A DNA stretch of 48,502 nucleotides from Candidatus Rokuibacteriota bacterium (lineage in GTDB: Bacteria > Methylomirabilota > Methylomirabilia > Rokubacteriales > CSP1-6), in NCBI GenBank assembly GCA_016179925.1, contig JACPCG010000083.1:1-48502 (forward strand). Direction: 5' to 3'. A model generated the notes under the pieces. That model was not told the DNA's origin. It saw only the letters and a program-made list of their open reading frames with translations, and did not search any database. The position numbers were made by a program, and so were the translations under genes. Below, one piece after another: positions 15,422 to 22,843 of the stretch (positions within the stretch are counted from its first letter, which is position 1; each line of letters starts with the position of its first letter).

Positions 15422-15742
15422 ATGCCCACGGTGAAGGAGACCTTCGACCTGATGGCGGGCCGGTTCCGCGCCGACAAGGCGACGGGGACGAACGCGGTGA
15501 TCCAGTACGACGTGAGCGGCGACGGGGGCGGCACCTGGCACGCCGTCATCAAGGACGGGACGTGCACGGTCAACACGGGCGCCGCGAGCAGCCCGAACCT
15601 CACGCTCCAGATCGCGGGCCAGGACTGGCTCGACATGCTCTCGGGCAAGCAGTCCGGGCAGATGCTCTTCATGTCGGGGAAGCTCAAGGTGAAGGGCGAC
15701 ATGGGCCTCGCGATGAAGCTGGGATCGATGTTTTCGATGTGA
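15422..15742 (+). CDS. SCP2 sterol-binding domain protein
   Basis: A 106-residue single-domain SCP2 protein: IQYDVSGDGGGTWHAVIKDG, then NLTLQIAGQDWLDMLSGKQ and MFMSGKLKVKGDMGLAMKLG-type C-terminal features (LFMSGKLKVKGD). SCP2 domains bind lipids or acyl-CoA in a hydrophobic tunnel. A strong AAAGGAGG ribosome site precedes the ATG. Its place between acyl-CoA enzymes and PhaC suggests it carries acyl-CoA or lipid to these enzymes or to granules; this is inferred. Confidence 0.88.
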   Translation: MPTVKETFDLMAGRFRADKATGTNAVIQYDVSGDGGGTWHAVIKDGTCTVNTGAASSPNLTLQIAGQDWLDMLSGKQSGQMLFMSGKLKVKGDMGLAMKLGSMFSM

Positions 15743-15826
15743 CGCTGCGGCGCGTCAATGCGATACTGGGGCGGCGCCGGCGCCACACGCGCCGGCGCGA
15801 CGACATCGACAAGGAGTCCTTCGCAC

Positions 15827-17407
15827 ATGGGGCAGGAGCGATTCGCCGACGTCGTCGAGCGGTTCGCCAACGGGTTCGGGGCGGTGGTGTCGAACGCGTC
15901 GCCCGAGACCGTCAAGCAGTGGCAGGAGGAGATCGACAAGAACGTCCGGCGCCTCAAGAATCTTCACGCGATGCTCACGAGCCCGGTGGAGCCCAAGACG
16001 GGCCAGACGCCGCGCGAGGAGATCTACAAGAAGAACAAGTCGCGCCTGTACCGCTACGCGTCCTCGCGGAAGTACCGCACGCCGCTCCTCTTCGTCCCGA
16101 ACCTCGGGATCAGCCGGCCGTACATCTTCGACCTCCTGCCCAACGGCAGCTTCATCGAGCACATGACGCGCGAGGGGTTCGACTTCTACCTGCTCGACTG
16201 GGGCGTGTTCGGTCCGGAGGACAACGGCCTCACGGTCGAGGAGTGCGTGACGAAGATCCTGCCGCGCATGGCCCGGAAGGCGCTCGAGTCCTCCGGCGCC
16301 TCCGAGCTGACCGTGCTCGGCTACTGCATGGGCGCGCCGATGTCGGCGTGCTTCGTCGCGAGCCACCCCGAGATTCCCGTGAAGAACTACATCGACATGG
16401 CGGGGCCGATCGACTTCGACCAGGTCGGCCTCTTCGGGTTGTGGCTCTCGAAGGAGCACTTCAACGTCGACCGGTTCGTCGACACGCTCGGCTCGGTGCC
16501 GGCGGACATGGTGAAGGCCGGCTTCAAGCTCATCAAGCCGACGATGGACCTCTCGACGAACCTGAACCTCTGGTGGAACCTCTGGAACGACACGTACGTG
16601 GAGGGCTTCCAGGCGCTCAACAAGTGGGCGAACGAGTACGTGGCGTTTCCGGGCGAATTCTTCCGGCAGTGGGTGCGCGACTTCTACCAGGGCAACAAGC
16701 TCTACCGCGGCGAGCTCCTCATGGGCGGGCGGCCCGTCCGCCTCGCGGACATCACGTGTCCCGTCTTCGCCGTCGGCGCCAAGGAGGACTACATCGCGCC
16801 GCCCGCGTGCGTGCGCGCCCTGGTCGGCGCCGTCGGCAGCCGGGAAAAGGAATACGTCGAGCTGCCCGGCGGCCACATCTCGCTCATCGCCGGGCGGGGG
16901 GCCGCGCTCCACTGCTGGCCGAAGGTCTCCGGCTGGCTCGGCCCCCGCTCCGCCCAGGCGTGGGCGCGCCTCGTCTCCCAGCAGGCGCCCTCCACGCCGA
17001 CCCCCGACCCGTGGGGCTTCTGGCGCCCGGTCCTGGACCAGGGGCTCCAGACCTGGGCGCGGCTCTTTTCGCAAACCCCCGCCACCCCCGATCTGCTCGG
17101 GCAGTGGAAGCAGTTCCTCGACCAGTGGATCGAGGGCTGGTCCAAGGTGCTCGGCCAGACGATGGGGACCGAGCAATTCGCCAAAATGATGGGCCAGTCG
17201 CTCGACTCCTTCCTGGTGAGCCAGGCGCCGGTGAAGAAGCTCGTGGACCAGCAGGTCGAGCAGGCGCTGCAGGCGTTCAACCTGCCGTCGCGCAGCCAGG
17301 TGACGGCGGTCGCGAAGCAGCTCGTGGAGCTCGAGGAGCGGATCGAGCGGCTCGAGGACGGGATCAACGCGGTGCTCAAGCGTCTCTCCGACAAGGAGCC
17401 CAAATGA
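15827..17407 (+). CDS. phaC: Poly(3-hydroxyalkanoate) synthase with PhaE-like C-terminal extension
   Basis: A 526-residue protein. Residues 1-380 are a PHA polymerase: lipase-like box GYCMGA with nucleophile Cys167, Asp321 in GAKEDYIAP and His350 in LPGGHISLIAG, matching the catalytic triad of class III PhaC. Class III PhaC is usually about 360 residues and works with a separate PhaE subunit. Here about 150 extra residues follow, with Trp-rich helices and a final VTAVAKQLVELEERIERLED coiled coil that resembles the PhaE/PhaR C-terminus. The protein may therefore combine both subunits. The ATG at 15827 has an AAGGAG site; 23 extra codons upstream are not needed. The stop overlaps phaJ (ATGA). 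Confidence 0.93.
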   Translation: MGQERFADVVERFANGFGAVVSNASPETVKQWQEEIDKNVRRLKNLHAMLTSPVEPKTGQTPREEIYKKNKSRLYRYASSRKYRTPLLFVPNLGISRPYIFDLLPNGSFIEHMTREGFDFYLLDWGVFGPEDNGLTVEECVTKILPRMARKALESSGASELTVLGYCMGAPMSACFVASHPEIPVKNYIDMAGPIDFDQVGLFGLWLSKEHFNVDRFVDTLGSVPADMVKAGFKLIKPTMDLSTNLNLWWNLWNDTYVEGFQALNKWANEYVAFPGEFFRQWVRDFYQGNKLYRGELLMGGRPVRLADITCPVFAVGAKEDYIAPPACVRALVGAVGSREKEYVELPGGHISLIAGRGAALHCWPKVSGWLGPRSAQAWARLVSQQAPSTPTPDPWGFWRPVLDQGLQTWARLFSQTPATPDLLGQWKQFLDQWIEGWSKVLGQTMGTEQFAKMMGQSLDSFLVSQAPVKKLVDQQVEQALQAFNLPSRSQVTAVAKQLVELEERIERLEDGINAVLKRLSDKEPK

Positions 17408-17949
17408 TCGGCAAGACGATCGGCGAGCTGGAGGCGGGGGACCACGCGGAGCTCACCCGGCGGGTCGAGACCGCGGACCTCGCGGGCTTCATCAGCGCGG
17501 TCGGCGACTTGAACCCCGTCCACAGCGACGCCGCCTACGCGGCGGCGACGCCCTTCAGGGAGCCGATCGCGCCCGGCATCTTCACCGCCGGGCTCATCTC
17601 CGCGGTCATCGGCACCCGGCTGCCCGGCCCCGGCGCGATCTACCTCTCGCAGACCCTCAAGTTCAGCAAGCCCGTGAAGGCAGGCGACACGATCACGGCG
17701 CAGGTCGTCGTGCGGGACGTCATCCGCGAGCGCAACCGCATCCGCCTCGAGACCGCGTGCAGGAACCAGCGCGGCGAGGAGGTGCTCTCGGGCGAGGCGT
17801 GGGTGATGCCGTCGAACGTCCACATCGTCTACGCGGAGGAGCGGCAGGCCGCGGCCTCGCTGGCGCGCCTGGCGCTCCAGCCGTGGTCGTGGGCGGCCCA
17901 GGCGATGACCGCCTGGGCCACGATGGTCACATCAGCAGCCCGCCGTTGA
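17404..17949 (+). CDS. phaJ: MaoC-like (R)-specific enoyl-CoA hydratase
   Basis: A 181-residue hot-dog-fold protein. The hydratase 2 motif is in [14 protein letters not shown], with the catalytic Asp35 and His40, followed by [16 protein letters not shown]. Enzymes of this type convert trans-enoyl-CoA to (R)-3-hydroxyacyl-CoA, the direct PhaC substrate. The start overlaps the phaC stop by four bases, so the two are probably translated together, which supports the PhaJ role. About 45 extra C-terminal residues extend beyond the usual 135-160 and run into the 3' end of the convergent phaB remnant. Confidence 0.9.
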   Translation: MIGKTIGELEAGDHAELTRRVETADLAGFISAVGDLNPVHSDAAYAAATPFREPIAPGIFTAGLISAVIGTRLPGPGAIYLSQTLKFSKPVKAGDTITAQVVVRDVIRERNRIRLETACRNQRGEEVLSGEAWVMPSNVHIVYAEERQAAASLARLALQPWSWAAQAMTAWATMVTSAARR

Positions 17950-18596
17950 TCGACAGCTCGGCCCCGGTGATGTAGTCGCCGTCGGTCGAGACGAGATAGC
18001 AGACGGCCCGGGCGACCTCTTCGGCCGTTCCGAACCGCTTCAGCGGAATCTGACCGAGCAGCTTCTCCTTCACCTTGTCGGGGATCGCCTGGACCATCTC
18101 CGTCTCGATGAACCCCGGCGCGATCGCGTTGACCGTGATGCCCTTGCCCGCGAGCTCCTTGGCGAGTGACTTCGTGAACGCGGCCACGCCGGCCTTGGAG
18201 GCGGCGTAGTTGGCCTGGCCGAAGTTGCCGATCTGGCCGATGACCGAGGTCATGTTCACGACGCGCCCGTAGCCCTGCTTGAGCATCTGGTCGATGAAGG
18301 CCTTGGTGCAATTGAAGACGCCGTCGAGATTGATCGCGAGCACCTTCCGCCACGAGGCGTGGTCCATCTTCACGAAGGTCTTGTCCGAGCTGATGCCCGC
18401 GTTGTTGACGAGGATGTCGAGATGGCCGAACTCCTTGAGGCTTCCCGATCTGCTCGACGACCTCTTTGGCCGCCCCTTCGCTCGAGACGTAGTTGACGGC
18501 GACGTCCGCACCCTCCTCCGCGAGGGCGAGCGCGACGGCCCGCCCGATGCCGCGGGATGCTCCGGTGACGAGCGCAGTCCGACTCTTGAGTTTCAT
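17927..18596 (-). pseudogene. phaB: Disrupted acetoacetyl-CoA reductase / FabG-type SDR
   Basis: The gene starts [20 protein letters not shown] with an AGGAGG site and reads through [20 protein letters not shown]. At about 18446 the frame changes, and the sequence resumes in another frame at [19 protein letters not shown], then runs normally through the Tyr-Lys motif NYAASKAG to the end INGGLLM. Compared with normal FabG/PhaB proteins about 25-30 residues between beta-3 and beta-4 are missing, so this is a deletion plus a frameshift, not a single-base error. The product would lack part of the cofactor site. Its location beside phaC, phaJ and phaR points to PhaB. It overlaps the phaJ 3' end by 23 bases. 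Confidence 0.85.
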
Positions 18597-18654
18597 ACGA
18601 CGGCCCTCCTCTGCGCCGGCGGGGGCAAGTCTAGCACGCACCGCGGCGCGGCCC

Positions 18655-18682
18655 TTGACGCGGAGTGTTATGCGATTATCAT
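18655..18682 (+). promoter_or_regulatory. Putative phaR promoter
   Basis: TTGACG (18655-18660) and TATCAT (18677-18682) are spaced by 16 bases, about 30 bp before the phaR ATG. TTGACGCG is shared with the repeated boxes upstream of the phasin gene, which may mark a common regulator, possibly PhaR itself. Confidence 0.5.
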
Positions 18683-18714
18683 TGCGTCAGGGGAGTGCCC
18701 CGCAGAGGAGTGCG

Positions 18715-19218
18715 ATGGCCTACGTGATCAAACGCTACTCGAACCGAAAGCTCTACGACACGCAGGAGAGTCGCTACGTCACCCTCGAGGAGATCGAGGA
18801 GATGATCCGCGCGGGCAAGGAGATCTCCGTGATGGATGCCGCCTCGGGTGAGGATCTCACCGCGGTGACGCTGACGCAGATCATTCTCGAGAAGGAGCGC
18901 AACCACCGGAGCGGCCTGCCGACCGGCTTTCTGCACCAACTGATCAAGCACGGCGAGGCGTGGCAGGACTTCGTCCAGCGCTCGATGAAGTCGAGCCTCG
19001 AAGGCGTCATCTCGAACCAGCGCGAGATGGAGCGTGTCTTCCAGGAGTGGGCGAACCGCGCGGGGTGGGGGAGCATGCTCCCGAGCGCCGGCGCCAAGCC
19101 CGAACCCAAGCGCGACGACGCCGACGCCGAGCGGCTCCGCGAAGAGGTCTCCGCCCTGCGCGAGCGGCTCCGCTCGCTCGAGGAGCGGCTCGAGAAGCGC
19201 AAGACCCCGGCGAAATAA
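18715..19218 (+). CDS. phaR: PHA synthesis regulator PhaR
   Basis: A 167-residue protein. The N-terminal 60 residues carry the PHB/PHA accumulation regulator domain: VIKRYSNRKLYDTQESRYVT, then EEMIRAGKEISVMDAASGED. PhaR proteins bind both DNA and PHA granules and repress phasin genes until granules form. The middle part is amphipathic and the C-terminus is a strong coiled coil (AERLREEVSALRERLRSLEE) that probably mediates oligomerisation. The ATG at 18715 follows a GAGGAG site. A perfect 13-bp hairpin begins right after the stop. The divergent phaB remnant lies upstream and the phasin gene points toward it from downstream. Confidence 0.93.
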   Translation: MAYVIKRYSNRKLYDTQESRYVTLEEIEEMIRAGKEISVMDAASGEDLTAVTLTQIILEKERNHRSGLPTGFLHQLIKHGEAWQDFVQRSMKSSLEGVISNQREMERVFQEWANRAGWGSMLPSAGAKPEPKRDDADAERLREEVSALRERLRSLEERLEKRKTPAK

Positions 19219-19248
19219 CGAACGGCCCGGCAGGCGCCGGGCCGTTCG
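19219..19248 (+). terminator. Hairpin immediately after phaR
   Basis: CGAACGGCCCGGC pairs perfectly with its reverse complement around a four-base loop, starting at the base after the stop codon. A T-run is lacking, but such a strong GC stem right behind a gene is the common terminator form in GC-rich genomes. Confidence 0.65.
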
Positions 19249-19301
19249 CTCCGCTGTTGCGGGGCGCGATCAGAGCCCGTGAACGAATCGTACTCCCGAG
19301 G

Positions 19302-19326
19302 GGCGGCCCGGGTTCCCCGGGCCGCC
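19302..19326 (-). terminator. Hairpin downstream of the phasin gene
   Basis: GGCGGCCCGGG and its exact reverse complement are separated by TTC. It lies about 50 bases past the phasin stop in its direction of transcription. The region between contains further G- and C-runs that can pair. Together with the hairpin after phaR it separates the two convergent genes. Confidence 0.55.
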
Positions 19327-19373
19327 TCCGAGCGCCGGGGGGTTTGGGGGGCGCCCGGAGCCCCCCATGTTCT

Positions 19374-19757
19374 TCAGTTCTGGGAGTAGACGTCCTTCAT
19401 CCTGGCCACGACGGCCGTGTAGGTCTCCTGGATGCCCTTGCCCGCCTGCTCCGCGGAGGTCTGCAGCCGCTCGGCCGAGCGGGTCACCGCCTGGGCGCCC
19501 GCCTCGAGGACCTTGAACGCCTTCTGCGCCGTGTCCACGCTGTCGGCCACGGCCTTCTGGTAGAACTGGACCGGGTCCCTGGCGCCGTCCTGCCACGCCG
19601 TCTGCCACTGGAGCGCGGCGGCCTGCGAGTCCTTCAGCGCCTCGATCGCGCTCTGCTGGAGCTCCGCGTAGAGGCGGACGCTCTCCTTGGCGCTGGCCGC
19701 GCCGAACTCCACCAGCTCGCGCAGGACGCGCTGGTTGGCGTCGGCCCAGACCGTCAT
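19374..19757 (-). CDS. Phasin-family protein
   Basis: A 127-residue, almost fully helical protein rich in Ala, Gln and Glu with no membrane segment or signal: MTVWADANQRVLRELVEFG, then SVRLYAELQQSAIEALKDSQ and DTAQKAFKVLEAGAQAVTRS. This matches phasins, which coat PHA granules and control their size. It lies between phaR and fadD, and boxes shared with the phaR promoter lie upstream, consistent with PhaR repression. Its ATG overlaps the stop of a 25-codon upstream ORF (ATGA), so either translation is coupled or the two parts are one protein split by a frameshift. Confidence 0.82.
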   Translation of the reverse strand: MTVWADANQRVLRELVEFGAASAKESVRLYAELQQSAIEALKDSQAAALQWQTAWQDGARDPVQFYQKAVADSVDTAQKAFKVLEAGAQAVTRSAERLQTSAEQAGKGIQETYTAVVARMKDVYSQN

Positions 19758-19831
19758 CGTCTCGACTCGTTGATCATGAGTGGTTCCTCCTGCACTTTCC
19801 GCTTGGTCTTCGCCACCTGGGGTTTCGCCAT
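19754..19831 (-). CDS. 25-residue ORF coupled to the phasin gene
   Basis: MAKPQVAKTKRKVQEEPLMI followed by NESRR and a TGA that overlaps the phasin ATG. AAAGGG lies at a suitable distance upstream. The basic start MAKPQVAKTKRK is the kind of N-terminus seen on several phasins, so this may be the true phasin N-terminus separated by a one-base frameshift. Alternatively it is a leader peptide whose translation opens the phasin start. Confidence 0.5.
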   Translation of the reverse strand: MAKPQVAKTKRKVQEEPLMINESRR

Positions 19832-19853
19832 GTGCGTTTCCCTTTCACCGGAG

Positions 19854-19904
19854 AGCCTAACGCAGCGCGTTAATCGCGTCAAGCGATTTTTCGCATCGCG
19901 TCAA
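19854..19904 (-). promoter_or_regulatory. Phasin promoter with two 10-bp repeats 22 bp apart
   Basis: On the minus strand TTGACGCGAT occurs at 19904-19895 and again at 19882-19873, exactly two helical turns apart. The second copy gives a -35 (TTGACG) 17 bases before TAGGCT at 19859-19854. The phaR promoter has a related TTGACGCG. The pair is probably an operator, with PhaR as a plausible binder. The divergent fadD gene starts about 55 bp away and may share it. Confidence 0.55.
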
Positions 19905-19960
19905 TGCCGCCGTGGTAGTTTCTGGAACTCATTGAAATTGAGGAGTTAGGGAGAACAGCC

Positions 19961-21757
19961 ATGGCGACCGACACTCTGGCCCGAATGTTCTGGGACCGTG
20001 TGGAAAAGAGCGCCGACCGCCCGGCGCAGTCGTTCAAGCAGGGGGCCGAGTGGAAGACGATCATCTGGCGCGAGGTCGGCGACATCGTGCGCGAGGTCGC
20101 CCTCGGCCTCATCGCCCTCGGCCGCCAGAAGGGCGAGCGGATCGCGCTCCTGGCGGCGAGCCGCGCGGAATGGGTGCAGGCGGACTTCGCCGTCTTCAGC
20201 GCGGGGGGCGTGACCGTGCCGGTCTATCCGAGCTACCCGCCCGACCTCATCGCGTACGTGGTCAACGACTCGGAGGCGAAGACGCTGATCGTGGAGGATC
20301 CCGCGCAGCTCGCCAAGGCCCTCGAGGCGCGCGACCGGATGCCGGGCCTCGAGCAGATCGTCGTGATCGCGGGCTACGACGCGCCCCAGCCGCCGAAGAT
20401 GGTGATGACGTGGGAGACGCTCCGCCGCCTCGGGCGTGACAACGAGGGCGCGCACAAGTCGACGCTCGCCGAGCGGGTCGGGACGACCCTGCCCGGCGAC
20501 CTCGCGACGATCGTCTACACCTCGGGCACGACGGGGCCGCCCAAGGGCGTCATGCAGACCCACGCCAACCACGTCGCCGCCGTGAACGCGTCCATGCAGG
20601 CGACGCCGGTGGCGGAGGGCTGGGTCCACCTCCTGTTCCTGCCGCTCGCGCACTCCTTCGCGCGGCTCGAGTCCTTCCTGGGCGTGGCGCACGGCCTCAC
20701 GACCACGTTCGCCGAGAATCTCGACAAGGTCGGCGACAACCTGAAGGAGACGCGCCCCCACTTCATCTGCAGCGTGCCGCGGGTCTTCGAGAAGGTGTAC
20801 GCGAAGATCCTGGCGGGCGTGGAGGCGGGCTCGCCCGCGAAGAAGAAGATCTTCCGCTGGGCGGTCTCCGTCGGCCGTGACGTGAGCCGCCACCAGCAGC
20901 GCGGCCAGCCGGTGCCCGCGGGCCTCGAATTCAAGCGCAAGGTCGCCCACAAGCTCGTCTTCTCGAAACTCCACGCGGCGCTCGGCGGGCGGCTCGTGTG
21001 GGCGGTCTCGGGCGGCGCGCCGCTCGCGCGCGACATCGCGGAGTTCTTCCACGCGGCCGGCATCCTGGTCCTCGAGGGGTACGGTCTCACGGAGACGTGC
21101 CCGGCGCTCACGTTCAACCGGCCCGCGCAGTACAAGTTCGGCTCGGTGGGTCAGGCGCTGCCGGGGGTCGAACTGCGGATCGCCGGCGACGGCGAGATCC
21201 TCGCCAAAGGCCCGAACATCGCCACGCGCGGCTATTTCAAGCAGCCCGACGCCACGAAGGAGGTCTTCGAGGCCGACGGCTGGTTCCATACGGGCGACAT
21301 CGGCCGGATCGACGAGGACGGCTTCGTCTTCATCACGGACCGGAAGAAAGACCTGATCGTCACCGCGGGGGGCATGAACATCGCGCCCCAGAACCTCGAG
21401 AACCTCTTGAAGGCGGACCCGTTCATCAGCCAGGTGATGGTCTACGGCGACCGGCGGCCATACCCCGTGGCGCTCATCACGGTCAACCCGGAGGAGCTGC
21501 AGAAGTTCGCGCGCGAGCAGGGGATCCTCGCCGCCGACGCGGCCGTGATCGTCAAGCATCCGAAGATCGTCGAGCGCGTCGGGCGCACCGTGGAGGAGAA
21601 GAACACCCAGCTCCAGTCGTACGCCAAGATCAAGAAGTTCAGGGTGCTGCCGACGGACTTCACGCTCGACGGCGGCGAGCTGACGCCGACCCTGAAGGTG
21701 AAGCGCAAGGTCGTCGCGCAGAAGTACATGGACGCGATCGAGGAGCTGTACCGCTAG
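19961..21757 (+). CDS. fadD: Long-chain acyl-CoA synthetase (AMP-forming)
   Basis: A 598-residue AMP-dependent ligase. The P-loop is YTSGTTGPPKGVMQTH, followed by GYGLTETCPALTFN (A5), TGDIGRIDEDG (A7), DRKKDLIVTAGG (A8) and LTPTLKVKRKVV, whose Lys catalyses adenylation (A10). Length and the order of motifs match FadD-type fatty acyl-CoA synthetases (FAA1/LC-FACS branch). It activates free fatty acids for beta-oxidation or for PHA precursors. GGAG-type sites precede the ATG. It is divergent from the phasin gene across a region with repeated operator-like boxes. Confidence 0.94.
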   Translation: MATDTLARMFWDRVEKSADRPAQSFKQGAEWKTIIWREVGDIVREVALGLIALGRQKGERIALLAASRAEWVQADFAVFSAGGVTVPVYPSYPPDLIAYVVNDSEAKTLIVEDPAQLAKALEARDRMPGLEQIVVIAGYDAPQPPKMVMTWETLRRLGRDNEGAHKSTLAERVGTTLPGDLATIVYTSGTTGPPKGVMQTHANHVAAVNASMQATPVAEGWVHLLFLPLAHSFARLESFLGVAHGLTTTFAENLDKVGDNLKETRPHFICSVPRVFEKVYAKILAGVEAGSPAKKKIFRWAVSVGRDVSRHQQRGQPVPAGLEFKRKVAHKLVFSKLHAALGGRLVWAVSGGAPLARDIAEFFHAAGILVLEGYGLTETCPALTFNRPAQYKFGSVGQALPGVELRIAGDGEILAKGPNIATRGYFKQPDATKEVFEADGWFHTGDIGRIDEDGFVFITDRKKDLIVTAGGMNIAPQNLENLLKADPFISQVMVYGDRRPYPVALITVNPEELQKFAREQGILAADAAVIVKHPKIVERVGRTVEEKNTQLQSYAKIKKFRVLPTDFTLDGGELTPTLKVKRKVVAQKYMDAIEELYR

Positions 21758-21824
21758 TCCGGACTATTCATGAACGCCAAACGCGCGAGACGAGCGGGTC
21801 CTGCACCACCCGTGAGCGGCGACG

Positions 21825-22034
21825 ATGAGTAACGACGAATATCGCCGACTGGTCGAATTTCTCGGCCAGCAGTTCACGCAGGTCCGCCGAGAGATCCAGC
21901 GGGTGGATGGCAAGGTCGAGCAGCTTTGCGAAGAAGTCACGGGATTCCGAGGCGAATTCGATCAGTTCCGCGGGGAGATCAGGGCCGAGTTCGGCGAAGT
22001 CCGACGGGTGAGGCGGTTGGAGGAGGAGGGCTGA
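21825..22034 (+). pseudogene. Truncated small coiled-coil protein
   Basis: A 69-residue ORF: MSNDEYRRLVEFLGQQFTQV followed by heptad-rich REIQRVDGKVEQLCEEVTGF and ending RRVRRLEEEG. It is clearly related to the ORF at 31575 (SEYQQLFEFLGDQF...YRRLERLEQEYY), which continues for about 60 more residues. Here the second half is missing and the sequence runs straight into an SDR gene, so this looks like the head of a longer protein left by a deletion. No function is known for the family; the shared opening and the coiled coil are all that can be seen. Confidence 0.6.
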
Positions 22035-22780
22035 CCCTCGACGGCCGGGTCGCGGTGGTGACGGGCGCGAGCCGCGGGCTCGGGCGCGCGATCGCGCTGG
22101 CGCTCGCCGAGGCGGGCGCCGACGTCGCCCTAGCCGCGCGGTCGAAGAAGGACCTCGAAGAGACCGCACAGGGCGTGGAGCGTGCGGGGCGCCGGGCGCT
22201 TGTCGTGCGCACCGACGTCTCGCGCTACGAAGAGGTCGAGGCCCTCGTGGCGGGCGCCCGGAGCGAGCTCGGCCGGCTCGACATCGTCGTCAACAACGCG
22301 GGCGTCGCCAAGGTCGCCCCGCTTGCCGAGATGACGTCCGAGGACTGGCGCTTCATGGTCGACGTCAATCTCACGGGCGTCTTCAACGGTTGCCGCGCCG
22401 CCGCCCCGCATCTCATCGCGCAGAAGTCCGGCAAGGTAGTCAACGTCGCCTCGGTGTCGGGGCAGGTGGGGCTGCCGGGCTACGCGATTTACGCCGCCAC
22501 CAAGGGCGGCGTCATCGCACTCACGCGCACGCTCGGCGTCGAGTGGGCGCGCCACGGGATCCAGGTGAATGCGATCGCCCCGGGCTGGTTCGTCACCGAC
22601 ATGAACGCACCGGCGTTCGCGGATCCGAAGCTCTCCGAGCGCCTATTGCGGGACGTCCCGATGCGGAGAACTGGCCGGCTCGAGGAGATCGGGCCGCTGG
22701 CCGTCTACCTGGCCTCGGCCGCGTCGGACTTCATGACGGGCCAGACCCTCTTCCTGGACGGTGGCTACTCGGCCGCTTGA
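22031..22780 (+). CDS. SDR-family 3-oxoacyl-ACP reductase-like protein
   Basis: About 249 residues. TGASRGLGRA (NAD(P) loop), NNAGVAKVAP, NVASVSGQVG (Ser), YAIYAATKGG (Tyr-Lys) and FMTGQTLFLDGGYSAA (C-terminus) mark a classical SDR of the FabG/gluconate dehydrogenase type. AARSKKDL after the second strand suggests NADP. There is no ATG, GTG or TTG at the expected position; a CTG at 22031 follows GGAGGAGG and is the best candidate. The natural start may have been lost when the preceding coiled-coil gene was truncated. An ADH and a hydrolase follow. Confidence 0.85.
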   Translation: MTLDGRVAVVTGASRGLGRAIALALAEAGADVALAARSKKDLEETAQGVERAGRRALVVRTDVSRYEEVEALVAGARSELGRLDIVVNNAGVAKVAPLAEMTSEDWRFMVDVNLTGVFNGCRAAAPHLIAQKSGKVVNVASVSGQVGLPGYAIYAATKGGVIALTRTLGVEWARHGIQVNAIAPGWFVTDMNAPAFADPKLSERLLRDVPMRRTGRLEEIGPLAVYLASAASDFMTGQTLFLDGGYSAA

Positions 22781-22806
22781 GGGCATAAGCCATTGAAATA
22801 TAACGG

Positions 22807-22836
22807 TTGATGCAAGGGCGCAACGTCCTGTAGATT
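22807..22836 (+). promoter_or_regulatory. Putative promoter of the alcohol dehydrogenase gene
   Basis: TTGATG (22807-22812) and TAGATT (22831-22836) are spaced by 18 bases. The -10 box ends seven bases before the ATG at 22844, so the transcript would be leaderless. Confidence 0.5.
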
Positions 22837-22843
22837 GTCCGCG

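Noticed and set aside
19946-21559. 537-codon minus-strand ORF
   Set aside because: Antisense to fadD, which has all its motifs; composition is typical of a shadow frame in GC-rich DNA.
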